Source: Rhodospirillaceae bacterium Spongia-Bin9 (lineage in GTDB: Bacteria > Pseudomonadota > Alphaproteobacteria > Bin65). Taken from it: DNA of 64,000 nucleotides. The stretch covers positions 1 through 64,000 of the forward strand of contig FZLR01000002.1 in NCBI GenBank assembly GCA_900197615.1, given 5' to 3'. Under the pieces are notes generated by a model. The model did no database searches, was not told the DNA's origin, and saw only the letters and a program-made list of their open reading frames with translations. Positions 26,316 through 35,650 of this stretch are shown piece after piece. A program made the translations under genes and the position numbers. Numbering within the stretch: the first letter of the stretch is position 1; the number at the start of each line of letters is the position of its first letter.

Positions 26316-27122
26316 CTATTTGTCCAGAATCTGGCTCAGGAACAGCTTGGTCCGGTCCGATTGGGGGTTGTTGAAGAACTCGGACGGGGTGTTCTGTTCG
26401 ACGATCTGGCCCTGGTCCATGAAGATCACCCGGTCGGCGACCTGGGAGGCGAAGCCCATCTCGTGGGTTACCACCAGCATCGTCATGCCGGATTCGGCGA
26501 GATCGACCATCACGTCGAGCACTTCCTTGATCATCTCCGGATCGAGGGCGGAGGTCGGCTCGTCGAACAGCATGATATTGGGCTGCATGCACAGCGACCG
26601 GGCGATCGCCACGCGCTGCTGCTGGCCGCCGGAGAGCTGGCCTGGATACTTGTCGGCCTGTTCCGGGATCTTGACCCGTTCGAGATACTGCCTGGCGATT
26701 TCTTCGGCCTCTCCGGCGGGCATCTTGCGCACCCAGACCGGCGCCAGGGTCAGGTTTTCCAGCACGGTCAGATGCGGGAACAGGTTGAATTGCTGGAACA
26801 CCATGCCGACCTCGCGCCGGATGGTGTCGATATTCTTCAGGTCGCGGCTCAGCACGGTGCCGTCGATGACGATAGTACCTTCCTGATGCTCCTCAAGCCG
26901 GTTGATGCAGCGGATCAGCGTCGACTTGCCGGACCCGGACGGGCCGCAGATCACGATCTTCTCACGGCGCTCGACCGTCAGGTCGATGTCGCGCAACACA
27001 TGGAACGTGCCGAACCACTTGTTGAGCCCTTCGATCGTAATGATCCGCTTGTATTCCTGCGTCGGATCGGCGGTCGCGGCCGATTTGGCGTCGGGCGCCG
27101 TACCGGGGGTCGCGTCGGCCAT
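26316..27122 (-). CDS. aapP: General L-amino acid ABC transporter ATP-binding protein AapP
   Basis: A 268-residue ABC ATPase of the polar amino-acid (GlnQ/AapP) group. Walker A is GPSGSGKST (60-68), the signature LSGGQQQR is at 163-170, Walker B MLFDEPT at 184-190 and the switch histidine is in VVTHEMGFA. It drives uptake with AapQ, AapM and AapJ. Its first ~25 residues are a family-atypical Ala-rich leader. It starts 3 bases after the aapM stop and ends the operon. Confidence 0.92.
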   Translation of the reverse strand: MADATPGTAPDAKSAATADPTQEYKRIITIEGLNKWFGTFHVLRDIDLTVERREKIVICGPSGSGKSTLIRCINRLEEHQEGTIVIDGTVLSRDLKNIDTIRREVGMVFQQFNLFPHLTVLENLTLAPVWVRKMPAGEAEEIARQYLERVKIPEQADKYPGQLSGGQQQRVAIARSLCMQPNIMLFDEPTSALDPEMIKEVLDVMVDLAESGMTMLVVTHEMGFASQVADRVIFMDQGQIVEQNTPSEFFNNPQSDRTKLFLSQILDK

Positions 27123-27125
27123 GCG

Positions 27126-28238
27126 TCAGTCCCTCCGTTCGGTATCGAGGCGCTTTTCCAGATGGATCGAATAGCGCGACATGGAAAAACAGGCGATGAA
27201 GAAGAAGAAGGCGATGAAGACATAAGCCTCGGTCGCCAGGCCCAGCCAGTCGGGGTTCGACACCATCGCGTTGCCGATGCCGAGAATATCGAACAGGCCG
27301 ATGATGATGACCAGCGTGGTGTCCTTGAACAGGCCGATGAAAGTGTTGACGATGCCGGGGATCGAGATCTTCAGCGCCTGGGGCAGGATAATCAGCACCA
27401 TGCTCTGCCAGTAGCGCAGCCCGAGCGCCTGCGCCGCTTCGTATTGCCCGCGCGGGATCGCCTGCAACCCGCCGCGGATTACCTCGGCCATGTAGGCCGA
27501 AGCGAAGGCGGTTACCATGACGATGACCCGGATCAGCGAGTCGACCGTGACGTCGGGCGGCAGAAAGATCGGCAGGATGATGTTGGAGACGAACAGCAGG
27601 GTGATCAGCGGCACGCCGCGCACGATCTCGATAAAGCCGACGCATAGTATGCGGATGATCGGCAGGCGCGAACGGCGGCCCAGCGCCAGGAGAATGCCGA
27701 TCGGCAGCGACAGCACGATGCCGGCCAGCCCGACCGTCAGATTGAGCATGAAGCCGCCGAACTTGTCGGTCGGTATTCCCTCCAGGCCGATGCCGCCGAC
27801 CAGCAGGAAGGTCGCGACCACCGGATAGGCGAGCGAGAACCAGCGCAGCTGGCGCGCGAAGGGCACGCCCTCGAACAGCAGCGGCGCCAGCGCCGGGATC
27901 AGCAGGACAACCGCGAGATCGACCCGCCAGGTCTGGTCGGGCGCGTAGAAGCCGTAGAGAAACTGGCCGATGCGCTGGTCGACCCAGGCCCAGCAGGCGC
28001 CGCTGCTCTTGCAGGCGAAGCGGTCGTCGCCGGCCGTATCGGCGTTGAAGTATGCCCAGTCGGCGATAGCCGGGACGATCAGCCACAGTAAATAGAGCGC
28101 GATGAGCGTGAACGCCGTGTTGGCCCAGCTCGAGAACAGGTTGGCGCGCAACCATCCGACAACGCCGGCGGTCGTCACCGGCGCCGCGCGTTCGGGCAGC
28201 ATCTCGGCCTGGCTGCGATGGAAGGGCCGGGCCGTCAT
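27126..28238 (-). CDS. aapM: General L-amino acid ABC transporter permease AapM
   Basis: A 370-residue inner-membrane permease with an N-terminal extension of several helices and the C-terminal BPD transmembrane domain. The EAA-like coupling motif is EAAQALGLRYWQSMVLIILPQA near residue 295. The extended N-terminus is typical of AapM in comparison with the short HisM type. ATG 28238 overlaps the aapQ stop as ATGA, which fixes the start; the frame stays open upstream only as sequence antisense-like to no gene and out of frame with aapQ. Confidence 0.92.
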   Translation of the reverse strand: MTARPFHRSQAEMLPERAAPVTTAGVVGWLRANLFSSWANTAFTLIALYLLWLIVPAIADWAYFNADTAGDDRFACKSSGACWAWVDQRIGQFLYGFYAPDQTWRVDLAVVLLIPALAPLLFEGVPFARQLRWFSLAYPVVATFLLVGGIGLEGIPTDKFGGFMLNLTVGLAGIVLSLPIGILLALGRRSRLPIIRILCVGFIEIVRGVPLITLLFVSNIILPIFLPPDVTVDSLIRVIVMVTAFASAYMAEVIRGGLQAIPRGQYEAAQALGLRYWQSMVLIILPQALKISIPGIVNTFIGLFKDTTLVIIIGLFDILGIGNAMVSNPDWLGLATEAYVFIAFFFFIACFSMSRYSIHLEKRLDTERRD

Positions 28239-29425
28239 CGCTCGACCAGCGCAATGCGCCTGTTGTACCAGTTCATGAACATCGAGGTGAGCAGGCTCAG
28301 GCTGAGATAGACCACCATCCAGATGCCGACGACCTCGAGCGCCTGCCCCGACTGGTTCAGGATCGTACCGCCGATCGACACCAGGTCCTGGTAGCCGATC
28401 GCGATCGCCAGCGAGGAATTCTTGGTGAGGTTGAGATACTGGCTGGTCAGCGGCGGGATGATGACCCGCATAGCCTGCGGGATCACGACCAGCCACATGG
28501 TCTGGCCGGGCCGCAGACCCAGGGCGCCCGCCGCTTCCGTCTGGCCCTTGCTGACCGACAGGATTCCGGCGCGCACGATTTCCGAGATGAAGGCGCCGGT
28601 GTAGGTCGACAGCGCGATCCACAGCGCCACCAACTCCGGCGTCACGTTGAAGCCGCCGCGGAAATTGAACCGGGTCGGCTTGGGAATATCCCAGGCGACC
28701 GGCGAACCGGCGATCCAGTAGACGAGGGCCGGCAAGCCGACGATCAGCGCCAGCCCGCTCCAGAAAACGGGAAAGCGCTCGCCCGATTCGTTCTGGCGCC
28801 GCCTGCTCCAGCGCGCAACGAAGACCGTCGCGACGACCCCGGCCAGGGCGGCGGCAAGGACCCATTCGAAGCCGGATTCGAACAGCGGCGCCGGCAGGCG
28901 TACGCCGCGGTTGTTAAGGAAGACTGCGTCGCCAAGAGCGAGGCTGTCGCGCACCTTCGGCAAGCCGCTCAATACGACCCACCAGAAGATGATCTGCAGC
29001 AGCACGGGCACGTTGCGGGTGATCTCGACGTAGGCGCCGACCAGCCGGCTCAGCAGAAAGTTGGGCGACAGGCGCAGCACGCCGGCGACGAACCCGATCG
29101 CCGTCGCCGCGACGATTCCCATCGCGGAGACGAGAACCGTATTGAGCAGGCCGACGACGAGTGCGCGACCGAAAGTCGACGTCGAGGTGTAGTCGATCAG
29201 GCGCTGGTTGATGTCGAAAAACGCCTGATCGAAAAGAAAACCGAAGCCCGAGGCGAGCCCGGCGCGCTGCAGGTTGGCGATCGTGTTGGAGACGATAAAG
29301 GCGACGAACAGCGCCACGCCGAGGATGACGAGCAGCTGGTAGATCAGGCCGCGCGTGCGCTCGTCGGACCAAAGGCGCTGCCATCCGGGGCTGCCGGGCC
29401 GACGGGCGGATGCGTTGCGGGCCAT
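28235..29425 (-). CDS. aapQ: General L-amino acid ABC transporter permease AapQ
   Basis: A 396-residue permease partner of AapM. It has an extended N-terminal region (helix at about 32-52), several further helices and the EAA-type loop EAAGALGLRPGQTMWLVVIPQA near residue 300. It forms the channel heterodimer for broad-range L-amino acid uptake. It begins 93 bases after aapJ, and that gap contains a strong stem-loop; it overlaps aapM by 4 bases. Confidence 0.92.
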   Translation of the reverse strand: MARNASARRPGSPGWQRLWSDERTRGLIYQLLVILGVALFVAFIVSNTIANLQRAGLASGFGFLFDQAFFDINQRLIDYTSTSTFGRALVVGLLNTVLVSAMGIVAATAIGFVAGVLRLSPNFLLSRLVGAYVEITRNVPVLLQIIFWWVVLSGLPKVRDSLALGDAVFLNNRGVRLPAPLFESGFEWVLAAALAGVVATVFVARWSRRRQNESGERFPVFWSGLALIVGLPALVYWIAGSPVAWDIPKPTRFNFRGGFNVTPELVALWIALSTYTGAFISEIVRAGILSVSKGQTEAAGALGLRPGQTMWLVVIPQAMRVIIPPLTSQYLNLTKNSSLAIAIGYQDLVSIGGTILNQSGQALEVVGIWMVVYLSLSLLTSMFMNWYNRRIALVER

Positions 29426-29475
29426 GATCGGTGCTGGTGCCGTTATGCCGGCGGACCGAAGATCGGCAGCGAATA

Positions 29476-29511
29476 GGGGTGTCCGCGCCCCTCGACCGGC
29501 GCGGACCCCCC
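29476..29511 (-). promoter_or_regulatory. Intercistronic stem-loop between aapJ and aapQ
   Basis: GTCCGCGC (29481-29488) pairs perfectly with GCGCGGAC (29499-29506) and the stem continues, after one mismatch, as GGGG with CCCC. It lies just beyond the aapJ stop and has no T-tract on the minus strand. Such hairpins commonly protect the upstream message and give excess binding protein over permease; that role here is inferred. Confidence 0.5.
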
Positions 29512-29518
29512 TCGACTG

Positions 29519-30541
29519 CTAGCGCATCGGCGGTGCGTAGAGGATTCCGCCATTCGTATACAGCGCGTTCAGGCCGCGCGAGAGACCGAGCGGCGTCTTG
29601 GTGCCGAGATAGCGCTCGAAGATCTCGGCGTAATTACCCTCCGCCTTGATCGCATCGACCGCCCAGGTCTTGCGCAGACCCAGCATAGCGCCGAGCGAGC
29701 CCTCGGTCCCGAGCATCCGGTTGATTTCCGGATTATCGCCGGCCTTGGCGGCGAGCTTGTCGACGTTGGCCGCCGTAACGCCGTATTCCTCGGCATTGAT
29801 CAGCGCGTTGAGAGTCCAGCGCGCGATGTCGGCCCACTGGTCGTCGCCCTGCCGCACCAACGGACCCAGCGGCTCCTTCGAGATGATCTCGGGGAACACC
29901 ATGTGGGCATCGGGTTTCGCGAACGTGGTCTTGGTCGCGGCCAGGCCCGAGGCGTCCGTCGTGTAGACATCGCACCGCTCGGCGACATAGGCCTTGCGCG
30001 CTTCCTCGTTGGTCTCGATCGGAACCGGCTCGTACTTGATCTTGTTGACCCGGAAGAAGTCCGCCAGGTTGAGCTCGGTCGTCGTGCCAGTCTGGATGCA
30101 GACCGAGGCGCCGTCGAGCTCCTTGGCCGACTTTATGCCCAATGCCTTGCGGCCGATGAAGCCCTGACCGTCGTAGTAGCTCACGCCGAGGAACGTAAAG
30201 CCGAGGTCGACGTCGCGCGAGAAGGTCCAGGTCGTGTTGCGCGACAGCACGTCGATTTCGCCGGACGCCAGCGCGGGGAACCGGTTCTTGCCGGTCAGGT
30301 TAACGTATTTCACCTTGTCGGGATCGCCGAATACGGCTGCCGAGAGGGCCCGGCAGTACGCGACGTCGAAGCCGGTCCATTTGCCGTTGTCGTCGGTATA
30401 GGCAAAACCGGGCAGGCCGGTGTTGATGCCGCATTTGAGGACGCCGGCTTTCTTGATGTCGTCGAGCGTGGCGGCATGGGCCGCGCCCGCAACGAGAAGC
30501 GCCGCTGCCCCTGCAAGGGCGCTTTTGAGGGTTGTTTTCAT
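29519..30541 (-). CDS. aapJ: General L-amino acid ABC transporter substrate-binding protein AapJ
   Basis: A 340-residue periplasmic binding protein. A signal peptide (about residues 1-23, cleavage after AAHA) precedes a type II bilobed domain beginning ATLDDIKKAGVLKCGINTGL, with the family segments FPALASGEIDVLSRNTTWT and QTGTTTELNLADFFR. It binds a wide range of L-amino acids for AapQMP. An AGGGAG site is five bases before the ATG. It is the first gene of the minus-strand aapJQMP operon. Confidence 0.93.
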   Translation of the reverse strand: MKTTLKSALAGAAALLVAGAAHAATLDDIKKAGVLKCGINTGLPGFAYTDDNGKWTGFDVAYCRALSAAVFGDPDKVKYVNLTGKNRFPALASGEIDVLSRNTTWTFSRDVDLGFTFLGVSYYDGQGFIGRKALGIKSAKELDGASVCIQTGTTTELNLADFFRVNKIKYEPVPIETNEEARKAYVAERCDVYTTDASGLAATKTTFAKPDAHMVFPEIISKEPLGPLVRQGDDQWADIARWTLNALINAEEYGVTAANVDKLAAKAGDNPEINRMLGTEGSLGAMLGLRKTWAVDAIKAEGNYAEIFERYLGTKTPLGLSRGLNALYTNGGILYAPPMR

Positions 30542-30821
30542 GTTGTCTCCCTATTTTTCAGATTGAGAAACGATTGTGGCCTCGTTTCGAATCGAACCGC
30601 CGAAAAGGGGGTTCGCGCCAACGATCCGGATCGCTTGTCGGACACAGGGCTGCTGCGCGGCCAATTGCCGACGCAACCCGGACCTCAAATCCTTTAGAAC
30701 ACGCCATATCGCCCCGTTCAAGCGGCTTACTGCGCGGATATCCCATTTCACTCTGCCGTTGTCGGGAGAGGAATATCGCCGCCGTACGACGCGATGGCCC
30801 TATCGTTCACCGGGAATTGCC

Positions 30822-31988
30822 ATGAAGACCGAGACCAGGATCGTCAGCGCCGGCCGCCACCCGGAAGACCATTTCGGCGCCGTCAATCCGCCCGTCTATC
30901 GCGCCTCGACCATCACCCGCCGGTCCCTTGCCGAATGGCGGGAGGTCCGTACGCGCCTGTTCGACGACATCGTTTACGGCCGGTTCGGCACGCCGACCAC
31001 CAAGGCGTTCGAGGAAGCGGTCGCTGCGCTGGAAGGCGCAGACCGGGCCGTCGCAGTGTCGTCCGGCATGGCGGGCTGCACGGCGGCCATTCTCTCCGCG
31101 GTCGAGGGCGGCGACCATTTTCTCGTTCCCGACAGCGCCTATCAGCCGGTCCGCAAGCTGGCCGAGAATTTCCTCAAGCCCTTCGGCGTCGAGACGACCT
31201 ACTACGATCCCTCGATCGGCGCCGGAATCGCCGATCTGATCCGCCCCAACACCAGCCTGATCTGGCTTGAGGCGCCGGGCTCCCAGACCATGGAGATGCA
31301 GGATATACCCGCGATTACCGCGGTCGCTCGCGAGCGCGGCATCCGGACCGGCATCGACAACACCTGGGCGACCCCCCTGTTCTTCAAGCCGCTGGATTTC
31401 GGCGTCGACCTCTCGGTCAACGCGGCGACCAAGTATCTGGTCGGCCATTCGGACGCCATGCTGGGCGTCGTCTCCATGCGCGCCGAACTATTCGAGAAGG
31501 TCAAGATCACCGCCAATTCGATGGGCAGCTGTCCCGGTTCCGAGGAGTGCTATCTCGGCCTGCGCGGCGTTCGCACCCTGGCAGTGCGCCTGAAACAGCA
31601 CGAAGCGAACGCCCTGCGGGTCGCGCAATGGTTCCAGAACCGGCCGGAAGTGAACCGCGTGCTCTATCCGGCCCTGCCGGACGATCCGGGCCATGCCCTC
31701 TGGAAACGCGACTTTGCCGGCGCGTCCGGCCTGTTCTCGGTGATTCTGGAGCCGGCGAAAGAAGTCCAGGTCGCCGCCATGGTCGACGATCTGGAGTATT
31801 TCGGCCTCGGCGCGAGCTGGGGCGGCTACGAGAGCCTTGTTATGCCCTTCGACCCGACGGCCTACCGCACCGCCACCGAATGGCGCGCAGCCGGCCCCTG
31901 CCTGCGCTTCCATATCGGCCTGGAGAACCCCGACGACCTGATCGCCGACCTGGAAGCCGGTTTCGAGCGGATGCGCGCGGCTGGATAG
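30822..31988 (+). CDS. metC: Cystathionine beta-lyase (PLP-dependent)
   Basis: A 388-residue Cys/Met-metabolism PLP enzyme. The cofactor lysine is Lys204 in NAATKYLVGHSDAMLG; the N-terminal VNPPVYRASTI and the substrate-binding region SWGGYESLVMP near the C-terminus match alphaproteobacterial MetC. It splits cystathionine to homocysteine, pyruvate and ammonia. ATG 30822 is chosen because the long upstream open frame has no similarity. The 280 bases between it and divergent aapJ hold no gene I can support. Confidence 0.88.
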   Translation: MKTETRIVSAGRHPEDHFGAVNPPVYRASTITRRSLAEWREVRTRLFDDIVYGRFGTPTTKAFEEAVAALEGADRAVAVSSGMAGCTAAILSAVEGGDHFLVPDSAYQPVRKLAENFLKPFGVETTYYDPSIGAGIADLIRPNTSLIWLEAPGSQTMEMQDIPAITAVARERGIRTGIDNTWATPLFFKPLDFGVDLSVNAATKYLVGHSDAMLGVVSMRAELFEKVKITANSMGSCPGSEECYLGLRGVRTLAVRLKQHEANALRVAQWFQNRPEVNRVLYPALPDDPGHALWKRDFAGASGLFSVILEPAKEVQVAAMVDDLEYFGLGASWGGYESLVMPFDPTAYRTATEWRAAGPCLRFHIGLENPDDLIADLEAGFERMRAAG

Positions 31989-32062
31989 ACCCGAACCCTT
32001 GACCCGGTTCCGGCAACGGCGCCGCTCTTGTCTCCGGCCGGGACGATTCCTATGATCCGGCC

Positions 32063-32242
32063 ATGACCGAAGCCATCGTTTTCGATACCCGCCGGTTCAT
32101 CAGGCGCATGACCGAGGCCGGTTTTACCGAGCGACAGGCCGAGGCCTTGGCCGAAATGTACGCCGCCCTGCATAAAGCCAAGCTCGCAGCCGAAGCCGAT
32201 AAATCGTGGCGTTCGGAGTCAACAGCGAATCCCGGCGGCTGA
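32063..32242 (+). CDS. Short DUF1640-like (CCDC90-type) protein, possibly truncated
   Basis: A 59-codon frame begins MTEAIVFDTRRFIRRMTEAG and continues FTERQAEALAEMYAAL, which resembles the N-terminus of DUF1640/CCDC90-like proteins (FDT...F...L..AGF...QAEAL). Full-length members have a further coiled coil and a C-terminal membrane helix, both missing here: the frame ends about 20 residues after the motif, and no continuation is obvious in other frames. It is either a short family member or a decayed gene. It lies 74 bases after metC on the same strand. Confidence 0.45.
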   Translation: MTEAIVFDTRRFIRRMTEAGFTERQAEALAEMYAALHKAKLAAEADKSWRSESTANPGG

Positions 32243-32449
32243 CGGCCGGAGCTGGTCTCAAATTCCCGCGGAAGGAGAGCAGCGCCAAATTCGAGTCGGT
32301 CGGTCCGACCTGCTGGCCCGACCGTTTGGCTGCGCTGCCCGGTCCCTTTCCCGGCCAGCCGGGCAAACCTAAACTATCCGCGAACCCATCGACTGCGCCG
32401 CGCCGGACGCCCCCGGCGGCTGGCGCCCTCTCCCACACAAGAGCCCGCC

Positions 32450-33673
32450 ATGAACATCGCCTTGCCGCCCCGGCAGATCGCAAAGGTCCCGCAGAACGCC
32501 CATCCGCCGTTCCAGTGGGACGATCCGTTCCTGCTCGACAGCCAGCTCACCGAAGACGAGCGGATGGTGCAGCAGACGGCGCGGCAGTATTGCCAGGAAA
32601 AGCTTCAGCCACGGGTGTTGGAGGCGTTCCGGCACGAGCGCTTCGACCGCGAGATCATAAACGAGTTCGGCGCGCTCGGCCTGCTCGGCGCCACCCTGCC
32701 GGAGCGCTACGGCTGTGCCGGCATGAGCTATGTCGTCTACGGCCTGGTCGCGCGCGAGGTCGAGCGGGTCGACAGCGGCTACCGCTCGGCGATGAGCGTC
32801 CAGTCCTCGCTGGTCATGCACCCGATCCACGCCTACGGCACCGAAGCGCAGCGCATGAAATACCTGCCGAAGCTGGCAACCGGCGAATGGGTCGGCTGCT
32901 TCGGCCTGACCGAGCCGGACCACGGCTCCGATCCCGGCTCGATGAAGACCCGCGCTGTCGAGACGGCGAACGGCTGGCGGCTGACCGGCTCGAAGATGTG
33001 GATCACCAACTCCCCCATCGCCGATATCTTCGTCGTCTGGGCCAAGACCGAGGACGGTGCGATCCGCGGCTTCGTCCTGGAAAAGGGGATGGAGGGCCTG
33101 TCGGCGCCGAAGATCGAGGGCAAGTTCTCGCTGCGCGCCTCGACCACCGGCGAGATCGTCATGGACAATGTCGAGGTGCCGCAGGAAAACCTGCTGCCGA
33201 ATGTGGCCGGCCTTGCCGGCCCGTTCGGCTGCCTTAACCGGGCGCGCTACGGCATCGCCTGGGGCGCGATGGGCGCGGCGGAATTCTGCTGGCACGCCGC
33301 CCGGCAATACACGCTCGACCGCAAGCAGTTCGGCCGGCCGCTCGCCGCGACCCAGCTGGTCCAGAAAAAGCTCGCCGACATGCAGACCGAAATCGCCATC
33401 GGCCTGCAGGCCGCCCTGCGCCTCGGCCGGATGTTCGACGAGGGCAGCCTGTCGCCGGAGGCGATCTCGCTGGTCAAGCGCAACAATTGCGGCAAGGCGC
33501 TGGACGTCGCCCGGGTCGCCCGCGACATGCACGGCGCCAACGGCATCGCCGACGAATTCCACGTCATCCGGCACCTGGTGAACCTGGAAACCGTCAACAC
33601 CTACGAAGGCACCCACGACGTCCACGCCCTGATCCTCGGCCGCGCGCAGACAGGCATCCAGGCGTTCTCGTAG
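32450..33673 (+). CDS. gcdH: Glutaryl-CoA dehydrogenase
   Basis: A 407-residue acyl-CoA dehydrogenase of the glutaryl-CoA type. It has the FAD/substrate signature [17 protein letters not shown] near residue 150, [21 protein letters not shown], and the catalytic glutamate Glu386 in [15 protein letters not shown]. It oxidises and decarboxylates glutaryl-CoA to crotonyl-CoA in lysine, tryptophan or aromatic breakdown. The ATG at 32450 follows a 207-base gap with no recognisable element. It stands alone on its strand; the next gene is convergent. Confidence 0.9.
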   Translation: MNIALPPRQIAKVPQNAHPPFQWDDPFLLDSQLTEDERMVQQTARQYCQEKLQPRVLEAFRHERFDREIINEFGALGLLGATLPERYGCAGMSYVVYGLVAREVERVDSGYRSAMSVQSSLVMHPIHAYGTEAQRMKYLPKLATGEWVGCFGLTEPDHGSDPGSMKTRAVETANGWRLTGSKMWITNSPIADIFVVWAKTEDGAIRGFVLEKGMEGLSAPKIEGKFSLRASTTGEIVMDNVEVPQENLLPNVAGLAGPFGCLNRARYGIAWGAMGAAEFCWHAARQYTLDRKQFGRPLAATQLVQKKLADMQTEIAIGLQAALRLGRMFDEGSLSPEAISLVKRNNCGKALDVARVARDMHGANGIADEFHVIRHLVNLETVNTYEGTHDVHALILGRAQTGIQAFS

Positions 33674-33740
33674 GCATTTCGCCCTTTCTTCTTTCCGACG
33701 CCGCGCCGACGCAAACCAGTCTGTCCCTGCGCAATCCAAA

Positions 33741-34775
33741 TCAACCGCTGCCGCCTCCGAACAACCCCGCCGCCCGCGGATCGGGAATCGTTCGCGCCTC
33801 TTGCCGGTAAGGCGTGAAGCCGGCGCGCTGGTAGAGGGGCAGGGCGCGCGGGTGGTCGAGGGTGCAGGTGTGCAGCCAGAGCCGTTCCGGCTCGTACGTC
33901 CAGGCGATGTCGATCGCCTCGTGCAACAGCCACACGCCCAGGCCCCGGCCGATCGCGTCGGGCATCAGGCCGAAATAGGCCAGCTCGATTTCGCCGGCCT
34001 GCCGCCGGTCCAGTTCGGCGAAGCCGGCCGGCGCGCCGTTGCGGTAGAGCACATAGATTTCGACCCGCTCGTCGGAAACGATGGCGTCGATCGCCTCGTC
34101 CGTCATGGCGCGCCGCTCGTACCACAGCCAATCCGCCCCGACGCGGTTGTAGAGATAGCGGTAGAATCCGGCGCCGGGATCGCCGGCACGCATCAGCGCA
34201 ACGCCGCTCGGCCGCGCGAAGGACGGGTGGGTCGGCCGCACCGTCATCTCCAGCCAGGTGACGGCGATGTCGAGCGTCGCTTCGGGTCCGGTCCCCGAGC
34301 CGGTTCGGCCGGTTCGGGCCGCGGCTTTCTTCTCTCCCGCTTCGCCGTCCAGCCATTTCTCGAATGTCACGACCTCCGAATCCATATAGCCGAGGGTCTC
34401 GTAGAAGGCGCGTACCGGCGCGTTGTCCGCCCGCAGCATGAGCTGCACCTTCGGCGCCCCGGCGTTCTCCAGCCATTTCTCCGCGCGGCGCATCAGGCGC
34501 CGGCCGAGGCCGTTGCGCTGCACATCCGGATCGACCGCCAGATAGTAGACCCAGCCTCTGTGGCCGTCATGGCCGGCCATGACGCTGCCGACCGCTGCAC
34601 CGCCAAGCTCGGCAATGAAAATCTCGGCGTTCGGCGCTTTTCGGCAGCGCTCGAAATCCCGCGCCGGATCGTTCCACGGCCGGGTCAGTCCCGCCTTGCG
34701 CCACAGGGCGGCGATGGCCTTGAAATCGTTGTCGGTGCAGGGGCGGATCCGGGCGAGAACGAGCGCGTCGGCCAT
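33741..34775 (-). CDS. Tandem GNAT acetyltransferase: YpeA-like domain fused to a second GNAT domain
   Basis: A 344-residue protein with two GNAT folds. The first (about 1-145) is YpeA-like: LTRPWNDPARDFERC, GHDGHRGWVYYLAVDP and the acetyl-CoA loop QRNGLGRRLM. A Gly/Ala-rich linker at about 150-168 leads to a second GNAT domain (about 170-344) with IELAYFGLMPDAIGRGLGVWLL and a C-terminal ALPLYQRAGF. Both acetyl-CoA loops look intact, though the second is less canonical. Substrates are unknown. It starts 10 bases after sseA and ends the cysK-sseA-GNAT run. Confidence 0.82.
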   Translation of the reverse strand: MADALVLARIRPCTDNDFKAIAALWRKAGLTRPWNDPARDFERCRKAPNAEIFIAELGGAAVGSVMAGHDGHRGWVYYLAVDPDVQRNGLGRRLMRRAEKWLENAGAPKVQLMLRADNAPVRAFYETLGYMDSEVVTFEKWLDGEAGEKKAAARTGRTGSGTGPEATLDIAVTWLEMTVRPTHPSFARPSGVALMRAGDPGAGFYRYLYNRVGADWLWYERRAMTDEAIDAIVSDERVEIYVLYRNGAPAGFAELDRRQAGEIELAYFGLMPDAIGRGLGVWLLHEAIDIAWTYEPERLWLHTCTLDHPRALPLYQRAGFTPYRQEARTIPDPRAAGLFGGGSG

Positions 34776-34785
34776 TGTCGGCGAA

Positions 34786-35643
34786 TCAGGGGCCGGTGGC
34801 GATCGGCGCATCCGGCTGGGCCGCCCATTCGCTCCAGGACCCGTCGTAGACCGCAACGTCCCGGTGGCCGAGCAAATGCAGGCCGAGCGCAAGCGTACAA
34901 GCCGAAACGCCGGAGCCGCAGGTTGCGACCACCGGCTGCGCGAGATCGATCCCGGCATCCTCGAATGCCGTCTTGAGCCCGTCGGCCGGCAGCATCGTCC
35001 CGCTTTCGGCATCCTGCAATTTCTGGAACGGCAGGCTCCGGCTGCCCGGGATATGGCCGGACGGCAGTCCGGGCCGCGGTTCCTTCGCCTCGCCGGTAAA
35101 GCGGTCGAAGGAGCGGGCATCGGCGATCTGCCGGCGCCCTTCGGCCACGATCCTGCGCATCCGGGGCAGATCCCGCGCCATTGTGTGGTCGACGCGGGGC
35201 GTGAAATGTCGCTCATGGGGCATGGGCGGCAGGGCCTCGGTCGGCCGGCCTTCCTTCAGCCATTTCGGGAAGCCGCCGTCGAGCACGGCGACATCGCCAT
35301 GGCCGAAGCGGCGGAACATCCACCAGACCCGTGGCGCGCTGAAGATGCCGGCGCCGTCGTAGACGACGATCCGGTTGCCGTCGCCGAGGCCCAGCTTGCG
35401 CACCCGGGAGGAGAATTTCTCCGGGCTCGGCAGGGTGTGGGGGTAGGGCGAGTCGGTGTCCGCAATCTCGTCGATATCGAAATAGACCGCGCCGGGAATA
35501 TGGGCGTTGGCGTATTCGGCCTTCGCATCGCGGTTCATCGCCGGCAGGTACCAGGAGGCGTCGACCGTCCGGACATCCGGCGCGTCCAGATGATCGGCGA
35601 GCCAGCCGGTGGAGACGAGCGCGGAAGGGTTTGCGTAAGTCAT
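34786..35643 (-). CDS. sseA: 3-mercaptopyruvate/thiosulfate sulfurtransferase
   Basis: A 285-residue double-rhodanese protein. The active-site loop of the C-terminal domain is CGSGVSA with Cys242; a CG[ST]G-type loop points to the mercaptopyruvate group over classical thiosulfate rhodanese (CRKGVT). The N-terminal rhodanese domain is catalytically silent, as usual. It transfers sulfane sulfur from 3-mercaptopyruvate to an acceptor. It begins 7 bases after the cysteine synthase gene, linking it to sulfur amino-acid metabolism. Confidence 0.88.
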   Translation of the reverse strand: MTYANPSALVSTGWLADHLDAPDVRTVDASWYLPAMNRDAKAEYANAHIPGAVYFDIDEIADTDSPYPHTLPSPEKFSSRVRKLGLGDGNRIVVYDGAGIFSAPRVWWMFRRFGHGDVAVLDGGFPKWLKEGRPTEALPPMPHERHFTPRVDHTMARDLPRMRRIVAEGRRQIADARSFDRFTGEAKEPRPGLPSGHIPGSRSLPFQKLQDAESGTMLPADGLKTAFEDAGIDLAQPVVATCGSGVSACTLALGLHLLGHRDVAVYDGSWSEWAAQPDAPIATGP

Positions 35644-35650
35644 GCGTCGT

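Noticed and set aside
33741-35216. A single 491-codon frame joining the GNAT gene to sequence across sseA
   Set aside because: The N-terminal part is sseA read out of frame; the GNAT family start is at 34775.
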